Numbered from the stretch's first letter, positions 46,432 through 55,944 are shown. The stretch: 64,000 bases of DNA from Actinoplanes octamycinicus (GCF_014205225.1 NZ_JACHNB010000001.1:2833501-2897500), one strand, 5' to 3'. Notes: generated by a model not told the origin, from the sequence alone. Program-made: numbers and translations.

Positions 46432-47372
46432 GAGGTGACCGGGAGGTCCTCGTCCTCGTCCTCGTCGGGGGCCGGGGAGAGGGTCCGCCCGACCGCCACC
46501 ATCGCGGTGAACGCGCCGAGGAAGAGCACGATCAGCGCGCTGTTGAGCCGGTTGGTGCTGAGGATCTGCTGCACCGACCGCTCCAGCTCGCTGACCTTGC
46601 CGGCCAGGGTGACCACCTGGGCCCCGGCGGTCCGGGTGAGCACCTCGGCGATGACCGAGAGCAGGCCGGCTCCGGCGCCGGCGATCAGGTAGAACGGCCA
46701 GCGCAGGTCGGCGCCGGCCCGGCGGCGGGCGCGGCGCAGGACGGCGAACGCGATCAGGCCGGCGGCCACGCCGCTCAGCGCGGACTGCCCGTACGAAAAG
46801 TATTGATTGGCATGTGCCGCGGCCTCGGTCGAATCGTTCCCGAGGAGGTCGAGCAGCGGGTCCTGGATCTGCTTGGTGTTGAGCAGCGAGCCGATCAGGA
46901 AGACGCCGAGCGTCGCCCAGCCGGCGGCCGCGATCACCGGGGGGATCCGGAAGGCGGCGAGCGCGCCGCCGATGGTGGCGGCCGCGGCCAGCGTCCCGCC
47001 GACCGCCGCGTAGATCGTGCCCTCCGTGTTGATCGTGAAGATCGGCAGCGCGCAGAGCACGCCGGTGAGCAGGCCGCTGCCGGTGCCGACGGCGAACCGG
47101 GCGGTGGCGCCGAGAGTGCGCCGGCCGTTGACCAGGGTGAGCACCAGCAGGGCGACGGCGGCGCCGGCCACGATTGCCGCCGAGACGGTGCCGGGCAGCG
47201 CGTACGCCGTCGAGGTGACCTCCATCTCGGCGTCTGCCCACCCGGTGATCTTGATGCGGGCGGAGAGCAGCATGCCGGCCGTCCAGACGAGCGCGGCAGC
47301 CGCCAGCAGGATCGCGGTGAGCCGCGGGACCTCGCGGGTCTCCGGTGCGGACGGGTGCTCGGGCTCGGTCAT
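46428..47372 (-). CDS. Multi-pass membrane protein of unknown function
   Basis: A 314-residue protein with about eight hydrophobic segments (for example [66 protein letters not shown] and [16 protein letters not shown]). The N-terminus is short and polar and the C-terminus is strongly acidic ([15 protein letters not shown]). No family is recognised. The ATG at 47372 precedes [16 protein letters not shown]. It is divergent from the PadR gene across about 350 bp. Confidence 0.72.
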   Translation of the reverse strand: MTEPEHPSAPETREVPRLTAILLAAAALVWTAGMLLSARIKITGWADAEMEVTSTAYALPGTVSAAIVAGAAVALLVLTLVNGRRTLGATARFAVGTGSGLLTGVLCALPIFTINTEGTIYAAVGGTLAAAATIGGALAAFRIPPVIAAAGWATLGVFLIGSLLNTKQIQDPLLDLLGNDSTEAAAHANQYFSYGQSALSGVAAGLIAFAVLRRARRRAGADLRWPFYLIAGAGAGLLSVIAEVLTRTAGAQVVTLAGKVSELERSVQQILSTNRLNSALIVLFLGAFTAMVAVGRTLSPAPDEDEDEDLPVTS

Positions 47373-47722
47373 GGGGGTCAGGGTAACCGGCGAAGCTGCG
47401 GGGACCGGACCGCCGCCTGGCCGTTGTGCGCAGGGACCGGGACCGTCGCGGCTCCCGTAGCGTGGGAGTACCCCCACATGAGCCGATTGTCCGAATGTGC
47501 GTGGCGACTCGCGCAGATATGGGCGTTTCCTGCCTCGACCTGCCTGTCTGACCGAATAGCTGCTCCATTTTAGCTGGTCAAGTGGCTAGCGGCGCGCGAA
47601 ACGCCCGGTCTGCGCGCTCGTTGTCGGACTGTCTGTGCGGGACAGTCGTTTGTGGAGGCGCAAACTGGACGGATCGTGCGAAATCCTGGACGTGGCTGCG
47701 ACAAAGTGGCAGCTTAGAAGGC
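47373..47722. other. Divergent intergenic region with an inverted repeat
   Basis: No gene is supported in these 350 bp. The inverted repeat GACTGTC-N7-GACAGTC (47627-47647), about 75 bp before the PadR start, could be an operator for PadR or another dimeric regulator. Confidence 0.4.
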
Positions 47723-48238
47723 ATGCCCGACTTCCAGATCAATCCCACGGCTGCCGCCTTGCTCGGCCTGCTTCACGAGGGGCCGATGACCGGCGGACAG
47801 CTCATGGCGGCTGCCGAACGCCGCCTCGGGCCCTACTGGTCGATGACGCGGAGCCAGGTCTACCGCGAATTGCCCGTACTGGCCGAAATGGGGTATGTAC
47901 GCCTCGGCAAGCCGGGCCCTCGTTCCAGTCAGCCCTACGCGATCACCGCCTCCGGGAAGCGCGCCTTCAGCCGCTGGCTCACCGAGACCCCCGGCCGTGA
48001 CGCGCTGCGCAACCCGGTCGCGCTGCGGGTCGCCTTCGGCCAGCAGCACAGTGAGGACCAGCTGAAGACGCTCTACACCAACGCCAACCAGTACCACGCG
48101 GAGGCGCTGGCGATGGCGAAGGACCAGGCCAAGGAAGTGAAGAAGAACGGTGATCCGTACGGCGCGGCCGCCCTGGAGTTCGCCGTCGCCTACCACAAGG
48201 CGGCGCTGAGCTGGCTGAAGACCGTTCCGTCCGAATGA
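47723..48238 (+). CDS. PadR-family transcriptional regulator
   Basis: A 171-residue regulator. The winged helix is at about residues 8-85: [48 protein letters not shown] and [17 protein letters not shown]. The helical C-terminal dimerisation part ([20 protein letters not shown]) follows. The tryptophan-tyrosine pair before the recognition helix is typical of PadR proteins that respond to small aromatic compounds. ATG at 47723 is used; longer versions carry an unrelated lead. The target is unknown. prfB starts about 50 bp downstream. Confidence 0.87.
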   Translation: MPDFQINPTAAALLGLLHEGPMTGGQLMAAAERRLGPYWSMTRSQVYRELPVLAEMGYVRLGKPGPRSSQPYAITASGKRAFSRWLTETPGRDALRNPVALRVAFGQQHSEDQLKTLYTNANQYHAEALAMAKDQAKEVKKNGDPYGAAALEFAVAYHKAALSWLKTVPSE

Positions 48239-48290
48239 GTTGCCGACGCCCCGGCCAGTGAGCTGGCCGGGAAGCGTATTCTTGAGTGTC

Positions 48291-49403
48291 GTGACCGCTG
48301 CCGACTTCCCTGAGCAACTCAAAGCGCTCGACGCCACCCTCCGCAACATCGAGAACGTCTTGGACGTCGACAAGCTGCGGCGCGACAAGACGGAGCTCGA
48401 GGAGCAGGCCTCCGCCCCGGACCTGTGGGACGACCAGGCCTACGCGCAGGAGGTCAACAGCCGTCTGTCGTACGTCGCGGGGGAGATCTCCAAGCTGGAG
48501 CGGCTGCGCTCCCGGCTCGACGACGCCGGCCTGCTGCTGGAGATGGCCGAGGCGGAGGGTGACACCGCCTCGGTCGCCGAGGTGGGCGACGAGATCGCCA
48601 CGCTGACCAAGGCGATCGAGGAGATGGAGGTCCGCACCCTCCTCTCCGGGGAGTACGACTCCCGCGAGGCCCTGGTCGCGATCCGGGCCGGCGCCGGCGG
48701 GGTCGACGCCGCCGACTTCGCCGAGATGCTGATGCGGATGTACCTGCGCTGGGCCGAGCGGCACGGTTACCCGACCGAGGTCTACGACACGTCGTACGCG
48801 GAGGAGGCCGGCCTCAAGTCGGCCACCTTCACGGTCAAGGTCCCGTATGCGTACGGGACGCTGAGCGTCGAGTCGGGCACCCACCGGCTGGTCCGGATCA
48901 GCCCGTTCGACAACCAGGGCCGCCGGCAGACCAGCTTCGCCGGGGTCGAGGTGATGCCGGTGGTGGAGCAGACCGACCACATCGACATCCCGGAGAACGA
49001 GATCCGCGTCGACGTGTACCGGTCGTCCGGCCCCGGTGGGCAGAGCGTCAACACCACCGACTCGGCGGTCCGGCTGACCCACATCCCGACCGGCATCGTG
49101 GCGTCCTGTCAGAACGAGAAGTCGCAGCTGCAGAACAAAGCGGCCGCCATGCGGGTCCTCCAGGCCCGCCTCCTGGAGCGCAAGCGCCAGGAGGAGCAGG
49201 CGAAGATGGCCGATCTGAAGCAGGACACCACCGGATCGTGGGGCGACCAGATGCGTTCGTACGTCCTGCACCCGTACCAAATGGTGAAGGATTTGCGCAC
49301 TGAGTACGAAGTCGGCAACCCCTCGTCGGTCTTCGACGGCGATGTGGACGGCTTCATCGAGGCGGGCATCCGTTGGCGCAAGCAGAATCAGGTTGCCAGC
49401 TAG
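48291..49403 (+). CDS. prfB: Peptide chain release factor 2
   Basis: A 370-residue release factor that reads UGA and UAA stop codons. The codon-recognition tripeptide is SPF in [16 protein letters not shown] and the peptidyl-transferase motif is GGQ in [20 protein letters not shown]. The coding frame is continuous from GTG at 48291; the in-frame UGA and +1 frameshift site that control RF2 in many bacteria are absent. It begins the conserved run prfB-ftsE-ftsX-hydrolase-smpB-tmRNA. Confidence 0.95.
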   Translation: MTAADFPEQLKALDATLRNIENVLDVDKLRRDKTELEEQASAPDLWDDQAYAQEVNSRLSYVAGEISKLERLRSRLDDAGLLLEMAEAEGDTASVAEVGDEIATLTKAIEEMEVRTLLSGEYDSREALVAIRAGAGGVDAADFAEMLMRMYLRWAERHGYPTEVYDTSYAEEAGLKSATFTVKVPYAYGTLSVESGTHRLVRISPFDNQGRRQTSFAGVEVMPVVEQTDHIDIPENEIRVDVYRSSGPGGQSVNTTDSAVRLTHIPTGIVASCQNEKSQLQNKAAAMRVLQARLLERKRQEEQAKMADLKQDTTGSWGDQMRSYVLHPYQMVKDLRTEYEVGNPSSVFDGDVDGFIEAGIRWRKQNQVAS

Positions 49404-49425
49404 CGAGATCCATCACGGTGAGCGA

Positions 49426-49453
49426 CCCCACCTGAGCGCTCGGTCAGGTGGGG
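49426..49453 (+). terminator. Hairpin terminator after prfB
   Basis: CCCCACCTGA (49426-49435) pairs perfectly with 49444-49453 across an eight-base loop, 22 bases after the prfB stop; a GGTTTTG stretch follows about ten bases later. It suggests that ftsE has its own promoter. Confidence 0.75.
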
Positions 49454-49543
49454 GCCGTTCGGTTTTGCTGTTGCCGCAGGTGGCGAAGATTCCCGACCCC
49501 AGCGGACTTGGCGATTTCGTTACACCGCGTAGACTCCAGTCCC

Positions 49544-50224
49544 GTGATTCAGCTCGAGAACGTGACGAAGACGTATCCGAAGGCGTCTCGGCCGTCGTTG
49601 GACAATGTCAGCGTCGGGATCGAGAAGGGTGAGTTCGTCTTCTTCATCGGCCCCTCCGGTTCTGGCAAGTCCACGATCATCAAGCTGCTGCTGAAGGAGG
49701 TCCAGGCGACCCGCGGCAAGGTGGTGGTGAACGCCAAGGACGTCACTACGCTGCGCTCCTGGAAGATCCCGCAGTTCCGCCGCTCGATCGGCTGTGTGTT
49801 CCAGGACTTCCGGCTGCTCCCCAACCGCACCGCGTACGAAAATGTCGCGTTTGCCCTTGAGGTCATCGGCAAGACCAAGGCCGTCGCCCGGCGCGTCGTC
49901 CCCGAGGTGCTCGAGCTGGTCGGCCTGGGCGGCAAGGAGCACCGCTACCCGCACGAGCTCTCCGGTGGTGAGCAGCAGCGTGTCGCGGTGGCCCGGGCCT
50001 TCGTGAACCGCCCGTTGATCCTCCTGGCCGACGAGCCCACCGGTAACCTCGACCCGGACACCTCGATCGAGATCATGCGGTTGCTGGACCGGATCAACCG
50101 GACCGGCACGACCGTCGTGATGGTCACGCACGACTCCAACATCGTCAACCAGATGCGCCGCCGGGTCATCGAGATCGAGAGCGGGCGGATCGTCCGTGAC
50201 CAGGCACGCGGTGTTTACGGCTGA
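49544..50224 (+). CDS. ftsE: Cell division ATP-binding protein FtsE
   Basis: A 226-residue ABC ATPase. The Walker A motif is [17 protein letters not shown], the signature is [16 protein letters not shown] and the Walker B is [14 protein letters not shown], followed by the switch His in [11 protein letters not shown]. With FtsX it forms a complex at the septum that transmits ATP hydrolysis across the membrane to a cell-wall hydrolase. GTG at 49544 starts at the conserved [11 protein letters not shown]. ftsX follows after 66 bp. Confidence 0.95.
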   Translation: MIQLENVTKTYPKASRPSLDNVSVGIEKGEFVFFIGPSGSGKSTIIKLLLKEVQATRGKVVVNAKDVTTLRSWKIPQFRRSIGCVFQDFRLLPNRTAYENVAFALEVIGKTKAVARRVVPEVLELVGLGGKEHRYPHELSGGEQQRVAVARAFVNRPLILLADEPTGNLDPDTSIEIMRLLDRINRTGTTVVMVTHDSNIVNQMRRRVIEIESGRIVRDQARGVYG

Positions 50225-50290
50225 GACCGGCTCCGCCCTATCTATCAACGCTGAACCAGTGACACGCGGAGTCCCGGAAGGATCCCCCCG

Positions 50291-51166
50291 ATGCGCGTGA
50301 AGTATGTCCTCAACGAGGTCCTGGTGGGCCTGTGGCGAAACGTCACCATGTCGGTCGCCATGATCATCACCATGTCGGTCTCGCTGACCATGCTGGGCGC
50401 CAGCGTGCTGATGTACCTGCAGGTCGACCGCATGAAGGACTTCTACTACGGCGAGATCGAGGTCTCGATCTTCCTGGTCGACAACGTGACCGACGGTCAG
50501 CGGCAGGCGATCAAGCAGAAGATCGACGAGAACCCGCTGGTCAAGGAGAGCTCCTACGAGACCAAGGAGCAGGCGCTCGAGCGCTTCAAGGTGCTCTACG
50601 CCGACTCGCCCGACTTCGTGGCCGCGGTCAACGTCAACAGCCTGCCCGAGTCGTACCGGGTGAAGCTGAAGAACCCCGAGGCCTACGACCAGTTCGCCAA
50701 GACCCTGGAGGGCGAGCCGGGCATCCAGCGGATCATCGACCAGCGCGAGCTGTTGCAGAAGGTGTTCAACATCTTCAACTCGGTTCAGCTGATGTCACTC
50801 GTGGTCGCCGCGGTGATGGCGTTCGCCGCCCTGTTGCTGGTCGGTAACACCATCCAGGTGGCCGCCTACAGCAAGCGCCGCGAGGTCGCGGTGATGAAGC
50901 TGGTCGGCGCGTCGAACTGGTTCATCCAGGCCCCGTTCGTCCTGGAGGCGGTGGTCGCCGGCCTGATCGGCGCGATCCTCGGGTTCGTCGCCCTGTTCAT
51001 CGGCAAGATCGTGCTGTTGGACAACAAGCTCCAGGCCCTGACCGCGATCCTGACACCCGTGCCGAGCGGGAACGTCTGGCTGATGCTGCCCCTGCTGGCC
51101 GGCGTCGGAGCGCTGGTCAGCGCGGTGACCGCGTGGGTCACGCTGCGCTTCTACCTCAAGGTCTGA
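50291..51166 (+). CDS. ftsX: Cell division membrane protein FtsX
   Basis: A 291-residue permease-like protein. The N-terminal segment VTMSVAMIITMSVSLTMLGASVLMY is the first helix; an extracytoplasmic domain of about 100 residues follows (YGEIEVSIFLVDNVTDGQRQ to LLQKVFNIFNSV), then three helices at the C-terminal end (MSLVVAAVMAFAALLLVG; LEAVVAGLIGAILGFVAL; LMLPLLAGVGALVSAVTAWV). GGAAGGA precedes the ATG at 50291. It partners FtsE, and the M23 hydrolase gene just downstream is the likely target of the complex. Confidence 0.95.
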   Translation: MRVKYVLNEVLVGLWRNVTMSVAMIITMSVSLTMLGASVLMYLQVDRMKDFYYGEIEVSIFLVDNVTDGQRQAIKQKIDENPLVKESSYETKEQALERFKVLYADSPDFVAAVNVNSLPESYRVKLKNPEAYDQFAKTLEGEPGIQRIIDQRELLQKVFNIFNSVQLMSLVVAAVMAFAALLLVGNTIQVAAYSKRREVAVMKLVGASNWFIQAPFVLEAVVAGLIGAILGFVALFIGKIVLLDNKLQALTAILTPVPSGNVWLMLPLLAGVGALVSAVTAWVTLRFYLKV

Positions 51167-51183
51167 CCACCGAGTTTTCGGTA

Positions 51184-51217
51184 CGAAAGCCGCGCTCCCG
51201 CCCGGGCGCGGCTTTCG
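51184..51217 (+). terminator. Rho-independent-like terminator after ftsX
   Basis: CGAAAGCCGCGC (51184-51195) pairs perfectly with 51206-51217 across a ten-base loop, and GGCTTTTG follows. It lies 17 bases after the ftsX stop. Confidence 0.82.
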
Positions 51218-51265
51218 TGGCTTTTGCGGCCTAGCGGGCGTTTGGTCAGAGTACGGTGACTTTTC

Positions 51266-52513
51266 GTGAGGTATCGTCGCCTGAAGTCCCTGCTGGCCGC
51301 CGTCCTCTGCCTGCTCACCGTCGTCGGCCTGGGGCCCGCCCCGGCCGTGGCGGCCGCCCGGACCGACCGGGACGACGCCGCCCGGGCCGCCGAGGCGGTC
51401 CGCCGGGCCGAGGCGCTGCTGGAGAACGCCGGCGCCACCGCCCGGGCCGCCGCCCGCCGTCTCGCCCTCGCCTCGTCCGCGCTGCCGGGCGCCCAGCACC
51501 GGGTGGCCGTCGCCCGCGGCGTGGTGATCGCCACCCGGGTGGAGGCGGACACCGCGCGGGACCGGGCCGCCGCCGCCCGGCAGAGCTACCAGCGGATCGC
51601 CGCGGACTGGGCGGCCGCCCAGGACCGGGTGGCCGCGGCCCGCGAGCGGGTCGCCGGGATCGCCCGGTCCAGCTACATGGGCGGCTCGGTCAGCCGGCTC
51701 AACCTGCTGGTCTCGGCCACCGCCCCGGTCGACCTGATGGACCGGATGACCCTGGTCGACCAGCTGGTCCACCAGGAGAACGCGGACATGCGGCAGCTGA
51801 TCGGGGCCCGCCGCGCGGCCCGCGCCGCCCAGGACCGGGCCGGCGCGGCGAAACGGCAGGCCGAGGCGGCCGAGTCGGAGGCCGCCGCCAAGCTGCGCGC
51901 CGCGCAGAGCGCCCAGGTGGACGCGGTCCGCGCCCGGCGCGACGTCTACCAGCTGGTGCTGTCCCGCCGGGCGGCGCTCAGCGCGGCCAACGCGCAGCGG
52001 GCCGGCGTGCTGGCCCAGTACCGGGCCGCGCTCGCCGCCGAGCGCAGGGTGCGCTCCAGCATGCGCGGCTGGGAGCACCGGTCCGGCTACACCGGGCGCT
52101 ACCACGGGCGGCTGCTGATGCCGGTGCACGGCTGGAAGAGCAGTGACTACGGCAACCGCTACGACCCGTACTACCGGGTCTGGCAGCTACACGCCGGGAC
52201 CGACTTCGCCGCCGGGTCGGGCACCCCGATCCGGGCCGCCGCGGCCGGCCGGGTGATCCAGGCCGGGTGGAACGGCGGATACGGCAACTACACCTGCATC
52301 AGCCACGGCCGGGTGATGGGTACCGGCTTCTCCACCTGTTACGGCCACCAGTCCCGGATCTACGTGCACGTCGGCCAGTACGTCCGGCAGGGCGAGGTGA
52401 TCGGGAAGGTCGGCTCGACCGGCGCCTCCACCGGCGCGCACCTGCACTTCGAGACCCGGTTCGGCGGAGCGCCGCGGAATCCGCTGAACTATCTGCCGTC
52501 CTGCCTTTGTTAG
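51266..52513 (+). CDS. Secreted M23 peptidoglycan endopeptidase with coiled coil
   Basis: A 415-residue exported hydrolase. The signal peptide is [23 protein letters not shown]. Residues about 35-270 are Ala/Arg-rich helices, predicted coiled coil by eye ([20 protein letters not shown] onward), as in EnvC. The M23 domain at about 285-405 has the zinc ligands [13 protein letters not shown] (H and D) and the final AHLHFETRF (H-x-H), all present. This domain order equals the EnvC class activated by FtsEX. Position directly after ftsX supports that. GTG at 51266 follows a weak ribosome-binding site. It probably cleaves peptide cross-links during septum splitting. Confidence 0.9.
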   Translation: MRYRRLKSLLAAVLCLLTVVGLGPAPAVAAARTDRDDAARAAEAVRRAEALLENAGATARAAARRLALASSALPGAQHRVAVARGVVIATRVEADTARDRAAAARQSYQRIAADWAAAQDRVAAARERVAGIARSSYMGGSVSRLNLLVSATAPVDLMDRMTLVDQLVHQENADMRQLIGARRAARAAQDRAGAAKRQAEAAESEAAAKLRAAQSAQVDAVRARRDVYQLVLSRRAALSAANAQRAGVLAQYRAALAAERRVRSSMRGWEHRSGYTGRYHGRLLMPVHGWKSSDYGNRYDPYYRVWQLHAGTDFAAGSGTPIRAAAAGRVIQAGWNGGYGNYTCISHGRVMGTGFSTCYGHQSRIYVHVGQYVRQGEVIGKVGSTGASTGAHLHFETRFGGAPRNPLNYLPSCLC

Positions 52514-52547
52514 ACTTCCTGGTCGATCGATCGGGGGGACTGCTGGT

Positions 52548-53024
52548 ATGCCACGGGAACAGGGGCGCAAGCTCGTCGCCTCCAACCGCAAGGCGTACCA
52601 CGACTACGCCATCCTCGACACCTACGAGGCCGGCATGGTGCTGACCGGCACCGAGGTGAAATCGCTGCGCGCCGGGCGCTCCTCGCTGGTCGACGCGTTC
52701 GGCCACGAGAACCACGGCGAGATCTTCCTGCACGGCATGCACATCCCGGAGTACACGCAGGGCACCTGGACCAACCACGAGCCCCGCCGGGTGCGCAAGC
52801 TGCTGCTCAAGCGCGACGAGATCCACAAGATCATGGGCAAGCTGCGGGACGACGGCGTCACCCTGGTCCCGCTCTCGGTCTACTTCCAGAACGGGTACGC
52901 GAAGGTCGAGCTCGGCGTCGCCAAGGGCAAGAAGAGCTACGACAAGCGCCAGGACATGGCCGAGCGGGACGCGAAACGCGAGATCAACCGGGCCATGGGC
53001 CGCCGTGCCAAAGGCATGGGCTGA
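52548..53024 (+). CDS. smpB: tmRNA-binding protein SmpB
   Basis: A 158-residue protein with [20 protein letters not shown], then [20 protein letters not shown] and [20 protein letters not shown], the conserved beta-barrel of SmpB, and the basic C-terminal tail [18 protein letters not shown]. It binds tmRNA and fits the empty A site of stalled ribosomes. ATG at 52548 has a ribosome-binding site in the GGGGGACTGCT region. The tmRNA gene is about 770 bp downstream on the same strand, with one gene between. Confidence 0.96.
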   Translation: MPREQGRKLVASNRKAYHDYAILDTYEAGMVLTGTEVKSLRAGRSSLVDAFGHENHGEIFLHGMHIPEYTQGTWTNHEPRRVRKLLLKRDEIHKIMGKLRDDGVTLVPLSVYFQNGYAKVELGVAKGKKSYDKRQDMAERDAKREINRAMGRRAKGMG

Positions 53025-53101
53025 GGGGTATCCTGCCCCGCCAGGCTTGTTGATCACTTCGCGCTCGCCCGAGCTCGACTCGTCTGCGGGGAGACCTGCC
53101 G

Positions 53102-53770
53102 TTGTCCAAGCACAGAGACCGCCAGTTCTTCATCGCCCGCTCGGTGCTCGGCCTGGCCGCCGCCGTCCTGGTCGGCCTGGTGGGGTTCATCGCGGTGCGG
53201 GCCGGCGGCCCGGCCGAGGCCGATGACACCCCGGTGATCGTGCAGCCCTCGGCCAACCTGCGAGCCGCCGAGTCGACCACCGCTCCGCGGCTCTCCGGGT
53301 CGCCGGTGGCCACCGCCACGCCGTCGCGCCCCGTGTCGCCGTCCGCCTCGGCGTCCTCGTCGGCCTCGCCCTCGAAGAGCTCCGCGTCGCCGGCCCCGTC
53401 GAAGACCAGCAAGAGCCCGAAGCCGTCGCCGAGCCGGACCACCGTGCCGCCGCCCGCCCCGCAGGACCTGAGCGTGACCTACTCCACGGTCAGCTCCTGG
53501 GACCGTGCCTTCGTCGCCTCGCTGCAGATCACCAACAAGGGCACCCAGGCGCACGAGGCGACGATCACCCTGACCTACCCGTCCCCGGTCAGCATCGGCG
53601 GCACCTGGAACGCCCGGGGCACCAGCAGCGGAAACACGATCACGCTCAGCGGCATCCAGGTCGGTCCCGGCCGCTCGATCACGGTCGGCTTCCAGAGCGG
53701 CAAGGGCACCGCCGACCGGATCAAGCCGACCGGGTGCACGGTTGTCGGCGGCAGCTGTTCGGTGAGCTAA
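53102..53770 (+). CDS. Membrane-anchored protein with Ser/Pro linker and CBM2-like domain
   Basis: A 222-residue protein. One membrane segment near the N-terminus (VLGLAAAVLVGLVGFIAVRA) is followed by a Ser/Pro/Lys-rich linker (about 60-120) and a C-terminal domain of about 100 residues resembling a family 2 carbohydrate-binding module (VTYSTVSSWDRAFVASLQIT, then SPVSIGGTWNARG and IQVGPGRSITVGFQ), ending with a Cys pair that may form a disulfide. It may bind wall or external glycans. TTG at 53102 is supported by GGGGAG eight bases upstream. Its link to ribosome rescue genes on both sides is probably only positional. Confidence 0.72.
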   Translation: MSKHRDRQFFIARSVLGLAAAVLVGLVGFIAVRAGGPAEADDTPVIVQPSANLRAAESTTAPRLSGSPVATATPSRPVSPSASASSSASPSKSSASPAPSKTSKSPKPSPSRTTVPPPAPQDLSVTYSTVSSWDRAFVASLQITNKGTQAHEATITLTYPSPVSIGGTWNARGTSSGNTITLSGIQVGPGRSITVGFQSGKGTADRIKPTGCTVVGGSCSVS

Positions 53771-53796
53771 GATTGTCGAGCTGTGGCACTGATCCA

Positions 53797-54175
53797 GGGG
53801 GTGACTGGTTTCGACTTCGTACGTGGAGACAGGGGAAGCGAGCCGAGGAAGCCGACGTCGTCTCGAGAATCGGTCGTCGGAAACTTATAAGCGCCAACGA
53901 AAAGTTTGACGCTGACCAGTACGCTCTCGCCGCCTGAGGCAAGTAGCGTGGTCTGTCGGTCTGGGAGCGCCTCCGTCCCAGCTGCCGGCATCAGCTAGGA
54001 GGCTGGCCAATCGGTCCCGGTCGCGGGGACCGTGCGGCGAGATCAATCAGCGACTGGGCCCGTCGTCCGAACTTGCTCACGTGAGTCGGAGGGCCGAGTA
54101 GGGACATAGTGAGCTGCGCTCGGAGAAGCCCTGACAAAACAACGAAGGACCCGGGTTCGATTCCCGGCACCTCCA
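53797..54175 (+). ncRNA. ssrA: Transfer-messenger RNA (tmRNA)
   Basis: The 5' end GGGGGTGACTGGTTTCGAC pairs with the 3' acceptor strand CACCTCC (54168-54174), leaving A at 54175 as discriminator. The T-arm CCGGGTTCGATTCCCGG is perfect. The tag frame starts with GCC at 53893 and reads ANEKFDADQYALAA, with TGA at 53935-53937; the LAA end marks tagged proteins for proteolysis. CCA is not encoded (ACGG follows) and must be added after transcription. With SmpB it rescues stalled ribosomes. Length is 379 bases, usual for actinobacteria. Confidence 0.96.
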
Positions 54176-54183
54176 CGGCATTG

Positions 54184-54223
54184 CGGCCCCCTGCTCGCGG
54201 ACAGCGCGAGCCGGGGGCCGTTT
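54184..54223 (+). terminator. Terminator of tmRNA
   Basis: CGGCCCCC (54184-54191) pairs with GGGGGCCG, and CTCGCG pairs with CGCGAG inside it, with one 2-by-2 mismatch between; TTT follows. It begins nine bases after the tmRNA 3' end. Confidence 0.82.
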
Positions 54224-54370
54224 CGGTTTGTCTGCTCCGGGGGCCGAGCCCCCGGAAACCCCGCGTTACGGGGTTGGGATGGCGGCGCTTGCTTGCGGTT
54301 CGCTGTGGGCCGCATGAGCGCTGCGCGCGCTCGTCAAGAGCGAACCGGGCTTTCCCGGACCTGATGGATC

Positions 54371-54422
54371 CACGCGGGCGGGATGTGGATGTCGTATTTC
54401 GGCAGCCCGGCGTCGCGAGCCC
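54371..54422 (-). pseudogene. Remnant of a VapC-type gene 3' end
   Basis: On the minus strand this 52-bp stretch reads ARDAGLPKYDIHIPPAW, matching the end of the intact VapC at 55.1 kb (TRDAEIPKYDIDVLPA). About 40 of 52 bases agree by eye, and similarity continues for about 70 bp downstream of the lost gene (54303-54370 against 55012-55081). The rest of the gene is gone, so this is a degraded duplicate. The remaining DNA between tmRNA and HicA (54176-54489) holds only this and the tmRNA terminator. Confidence 0.6.
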
Positions 54423-54489
54423 TGCCTGAGCCGGAGGCCGGGATCGACTTATGTGTGGGCACCTGCAATGGACCAGGCATTTGAGGGCT

Positions 54490-54678
54490 TCACCGTAGGA
54501 GCTTGAGGAATTCGGCTGTGGTCAGGCCGGCCTGGCGGAGGATCGAGGCGAGGGTTCCGCGTTTGACCGTAGGGTGCTGGGGAACCACCGCGACCCGGCC
54601 GTTCGGATGTTGGTAGACGGCGTGGCTGCCTTTGGTGCGAACGTGGACGAAACCCGCCCTGTTAAGGGCGTCCACCAC
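54490..54678 (-). CDS. hicA: HicA-type toxin
   Basis: A 62-residue mRNA interferase of a type II toxin-antitoxin system. The double-stranded-RNA-binding-like fold is seen in VVDALNRAGFVHVRTKGSHA (the last residues include the catalytic GSH), then YQHPNGRVAVVPQHPTVKRG and TLASILRQAGLTTAEFLKLL. GTG at 54678 is the first start in frame after a stop codon seven codons upstream. HicB is encoded 30 bp upstream on the same strand; antitoxin first, toxin second, the less usual order for hicAB. Confidence 0.93.
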   Translation of the reverse strand: MVDALNRAGFVHVRTKGSHAVYQHPNGRVAVVPQHPTVKRGTLASILRQAGLTTAEFLKLLR

Positions 54679-54708
54679 TTCGGAGAGGGAGATCGGCTAG
54701 AGCTGGAC

Positions 54709-54921
54709 TCATGCGGCCGAGGCGATCTGGAATGCGGTCACGAACGGCGTCGCCTCGATCTGAGGCTGAGAGACCTGCTCCAGGTACAACTCCACCGCTT
54801 CGCGAAGATTCGCCAGAGCCTCGTCCAGGGTCTCGCCTTGGCTAGCCACGTCGAGTTCCAGGCAGCGGGCGACGAACCAGTCGTCTTCCTGGTGAACTGC
54901 GGCGGTCAGCGTTCGGGTCAT
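54709..54921 (-). CDS. hicB: HicB-type antitoxin
   Basis: A 70-residue protein of the HicB fold: LTAAVHQEDDWFVARCLELD, then VASQGETLDEALANLREAVE and LYLEQVSQPQ. It should neutralise HicA. It lacks a separate DNA-binding C-terminal helix-turn-helix or ribbon-helix-helix domain, so autoregulation would need another protein. GGGAG lies about eight bases before the ATG at 54921. It is translated ahead of HicA. Confidence 0.9.
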   Translation of the reverse strand: MTRTLTAAVHQEDDWFVARCLELDVASQGETLDEALANLREAVELYLEQVSQPQIEATPFVTAFQIASAA

Positions 54922-55082
54922 GGGTGTCTCCCGCAGGGTGCGCTCAGGGTCCTCATTCTAGGCGGCCGCCGACGATGTCCGGTTGCCCGAGCGTGTCTCT
55001 GCGTTCCTGGTTCGGTGTGGGCTTCGTCGGGCGCTGCGAGCGCTCGCCAGGAGCGGACCGGCCATGCTGTGCTCCGGTGGTC

Positions 55083-55457
55083 CTACGCGGGCAGGACGTC
55101 GATGTCGTATTTTGGTATCTCGGCGTCGCGGGTCACCAGCGTCATGCGTTCGACCTGGGCCTGGGCGATGAGCATGCGGTCGAACGGGTCTCGGTGAATG
55201 AGCGGGAGGCGTCCTGCGGCGATGGCGTGTTCGGCGGAGACGTCCAGATGCCGGAAGCCGCTGTCGCGGATGCGCTCGGGGAGGTCGGCCGGCTTCTCCA
55301 GCTTGCCGATCGACTGCTTGATGGCTACCTCCCAGATTGTTGCTGGGCTGATGTAGACGTCCGGCTCGTGGTCGAGTCGTTCCTTGATCTCGGCGGCGAG
55401 CGTCGGGTCGTCGGTGAGCCACCAGAGCACGATGTGGGTGTCCAGCAGCAGGCTCAT
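55083..55457 (-). CDS. vapC: VapC-type PIN-domain toxin
   Basis: A 124-residue PIN-domain ribonuclease. The acidic residues of the active site appear in LLLDTHIVLWWL (first Asp), SPATIWEVAIK (Glu), HRDPFDRMLIAQA (Asp pair) and VTRDAEIPKYDIDVLP (last Asp). All four are present. Its ATG overlaps the vapB stop by four bases, so translation is coupled. It belongs to the group of VapC proteins with a Phd/YefM-type partner. A remnant of a second copy lies at 54.4 kb. Confidence 0.93.
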   Translation of the reverse strand: MSLLLDTHIVLWWLTDDPTLAAEIKERLDHEPDVYISPATIWEVAIKQSIGKLEKPADLPERIRDSGFRHLDVSAEHAIAAGRLPLIHRDPFDRMLIAQAQVERMTLVTRDAEIPKYDIDVLPA

Positions 55458-55705
55458 GCGAGACCGAAATCCCGGGCGATGGATTCGTTCGTCGCGGGGG
55501 AGTCCCAGTCGTCGGCCATGACGAGCTGGCCGGCAAGAGAGCCTCGGCCGGACCTGTCGACCCGGCGGTTGAGCGGGATCACCTTGGCGACGGGCGTGCC
55601 GGCCCGGCTGATGATGATCTCTTCGCCGTGCTCGACGCGGTCGATGATCCGCGAAAGGTTCGTCTTCGCGTCGTGGATGTTGAACTGCGCGGCTGCTTCC
55701 GGCAT
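55454..55705 (-). CDS. vapB: VapB antitoxin, Phd/YefM family
   Basis: An 83-residue antitoxin: QFNIHDAKTNLSRIIDRVEH, then GEEIIISRAGTPVAKVIPLN is the Phd/YefM DNA-binding and dimerisation domain, and the C-terminal 30 residues (MADDWDSPATNESIARDF) form the toxin-binding arm. Such proteins repress their own operon. ATG at 55705 follows GGAGG at a good distance. First gene of the vapBC pair. Confidence 0.92.
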   Translation of the reverse strand: MPEAAAQFNIHDAKTNLSRIIDRVEHGEEIIISRAGTPVAKVIPLNRRVDRSGRGSLAGQLVMADDWDSPATNESIARDFGLA

Positions 55706-55944
55706 CGGCGGCCTCCTTAGCTAAGAGGTTAGCCCGGCGGCCGAGCGCTGCGCGAGATACGGACGCTGAGCGGCGCGAACCTCCTTGGCCGGGCAGGGAG
55801 ACTTCTTCAAGCTAGCTCTTTTGGGTACGAAGTCCGCCTTTCGGGACTCCGATGGCAGCTTTTTTGGGGGTTCTTGTCCGGATCGGGTGGGGGTGGGGAT
55901 CTGGAGTGGGTGGAACTGATCTCGGAACCCGGGAGGGCCGGACG

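Noticed and set aside
48240..48420. Programmed frameshift in prfB
   Set aside because: The frame from GTG at 48291 is continuous through the conserved N-terminal domain; no in-frame TGA or slippery sequence was found.
54176..55944. Attachment-site duplication of the tmRNA 3' end bounding the toxin-antitoxin region
   Set aside because: No second copy of the T-arm/acceptor sequence was seen by eye up to the MFS gene, and no integrase gene is present.
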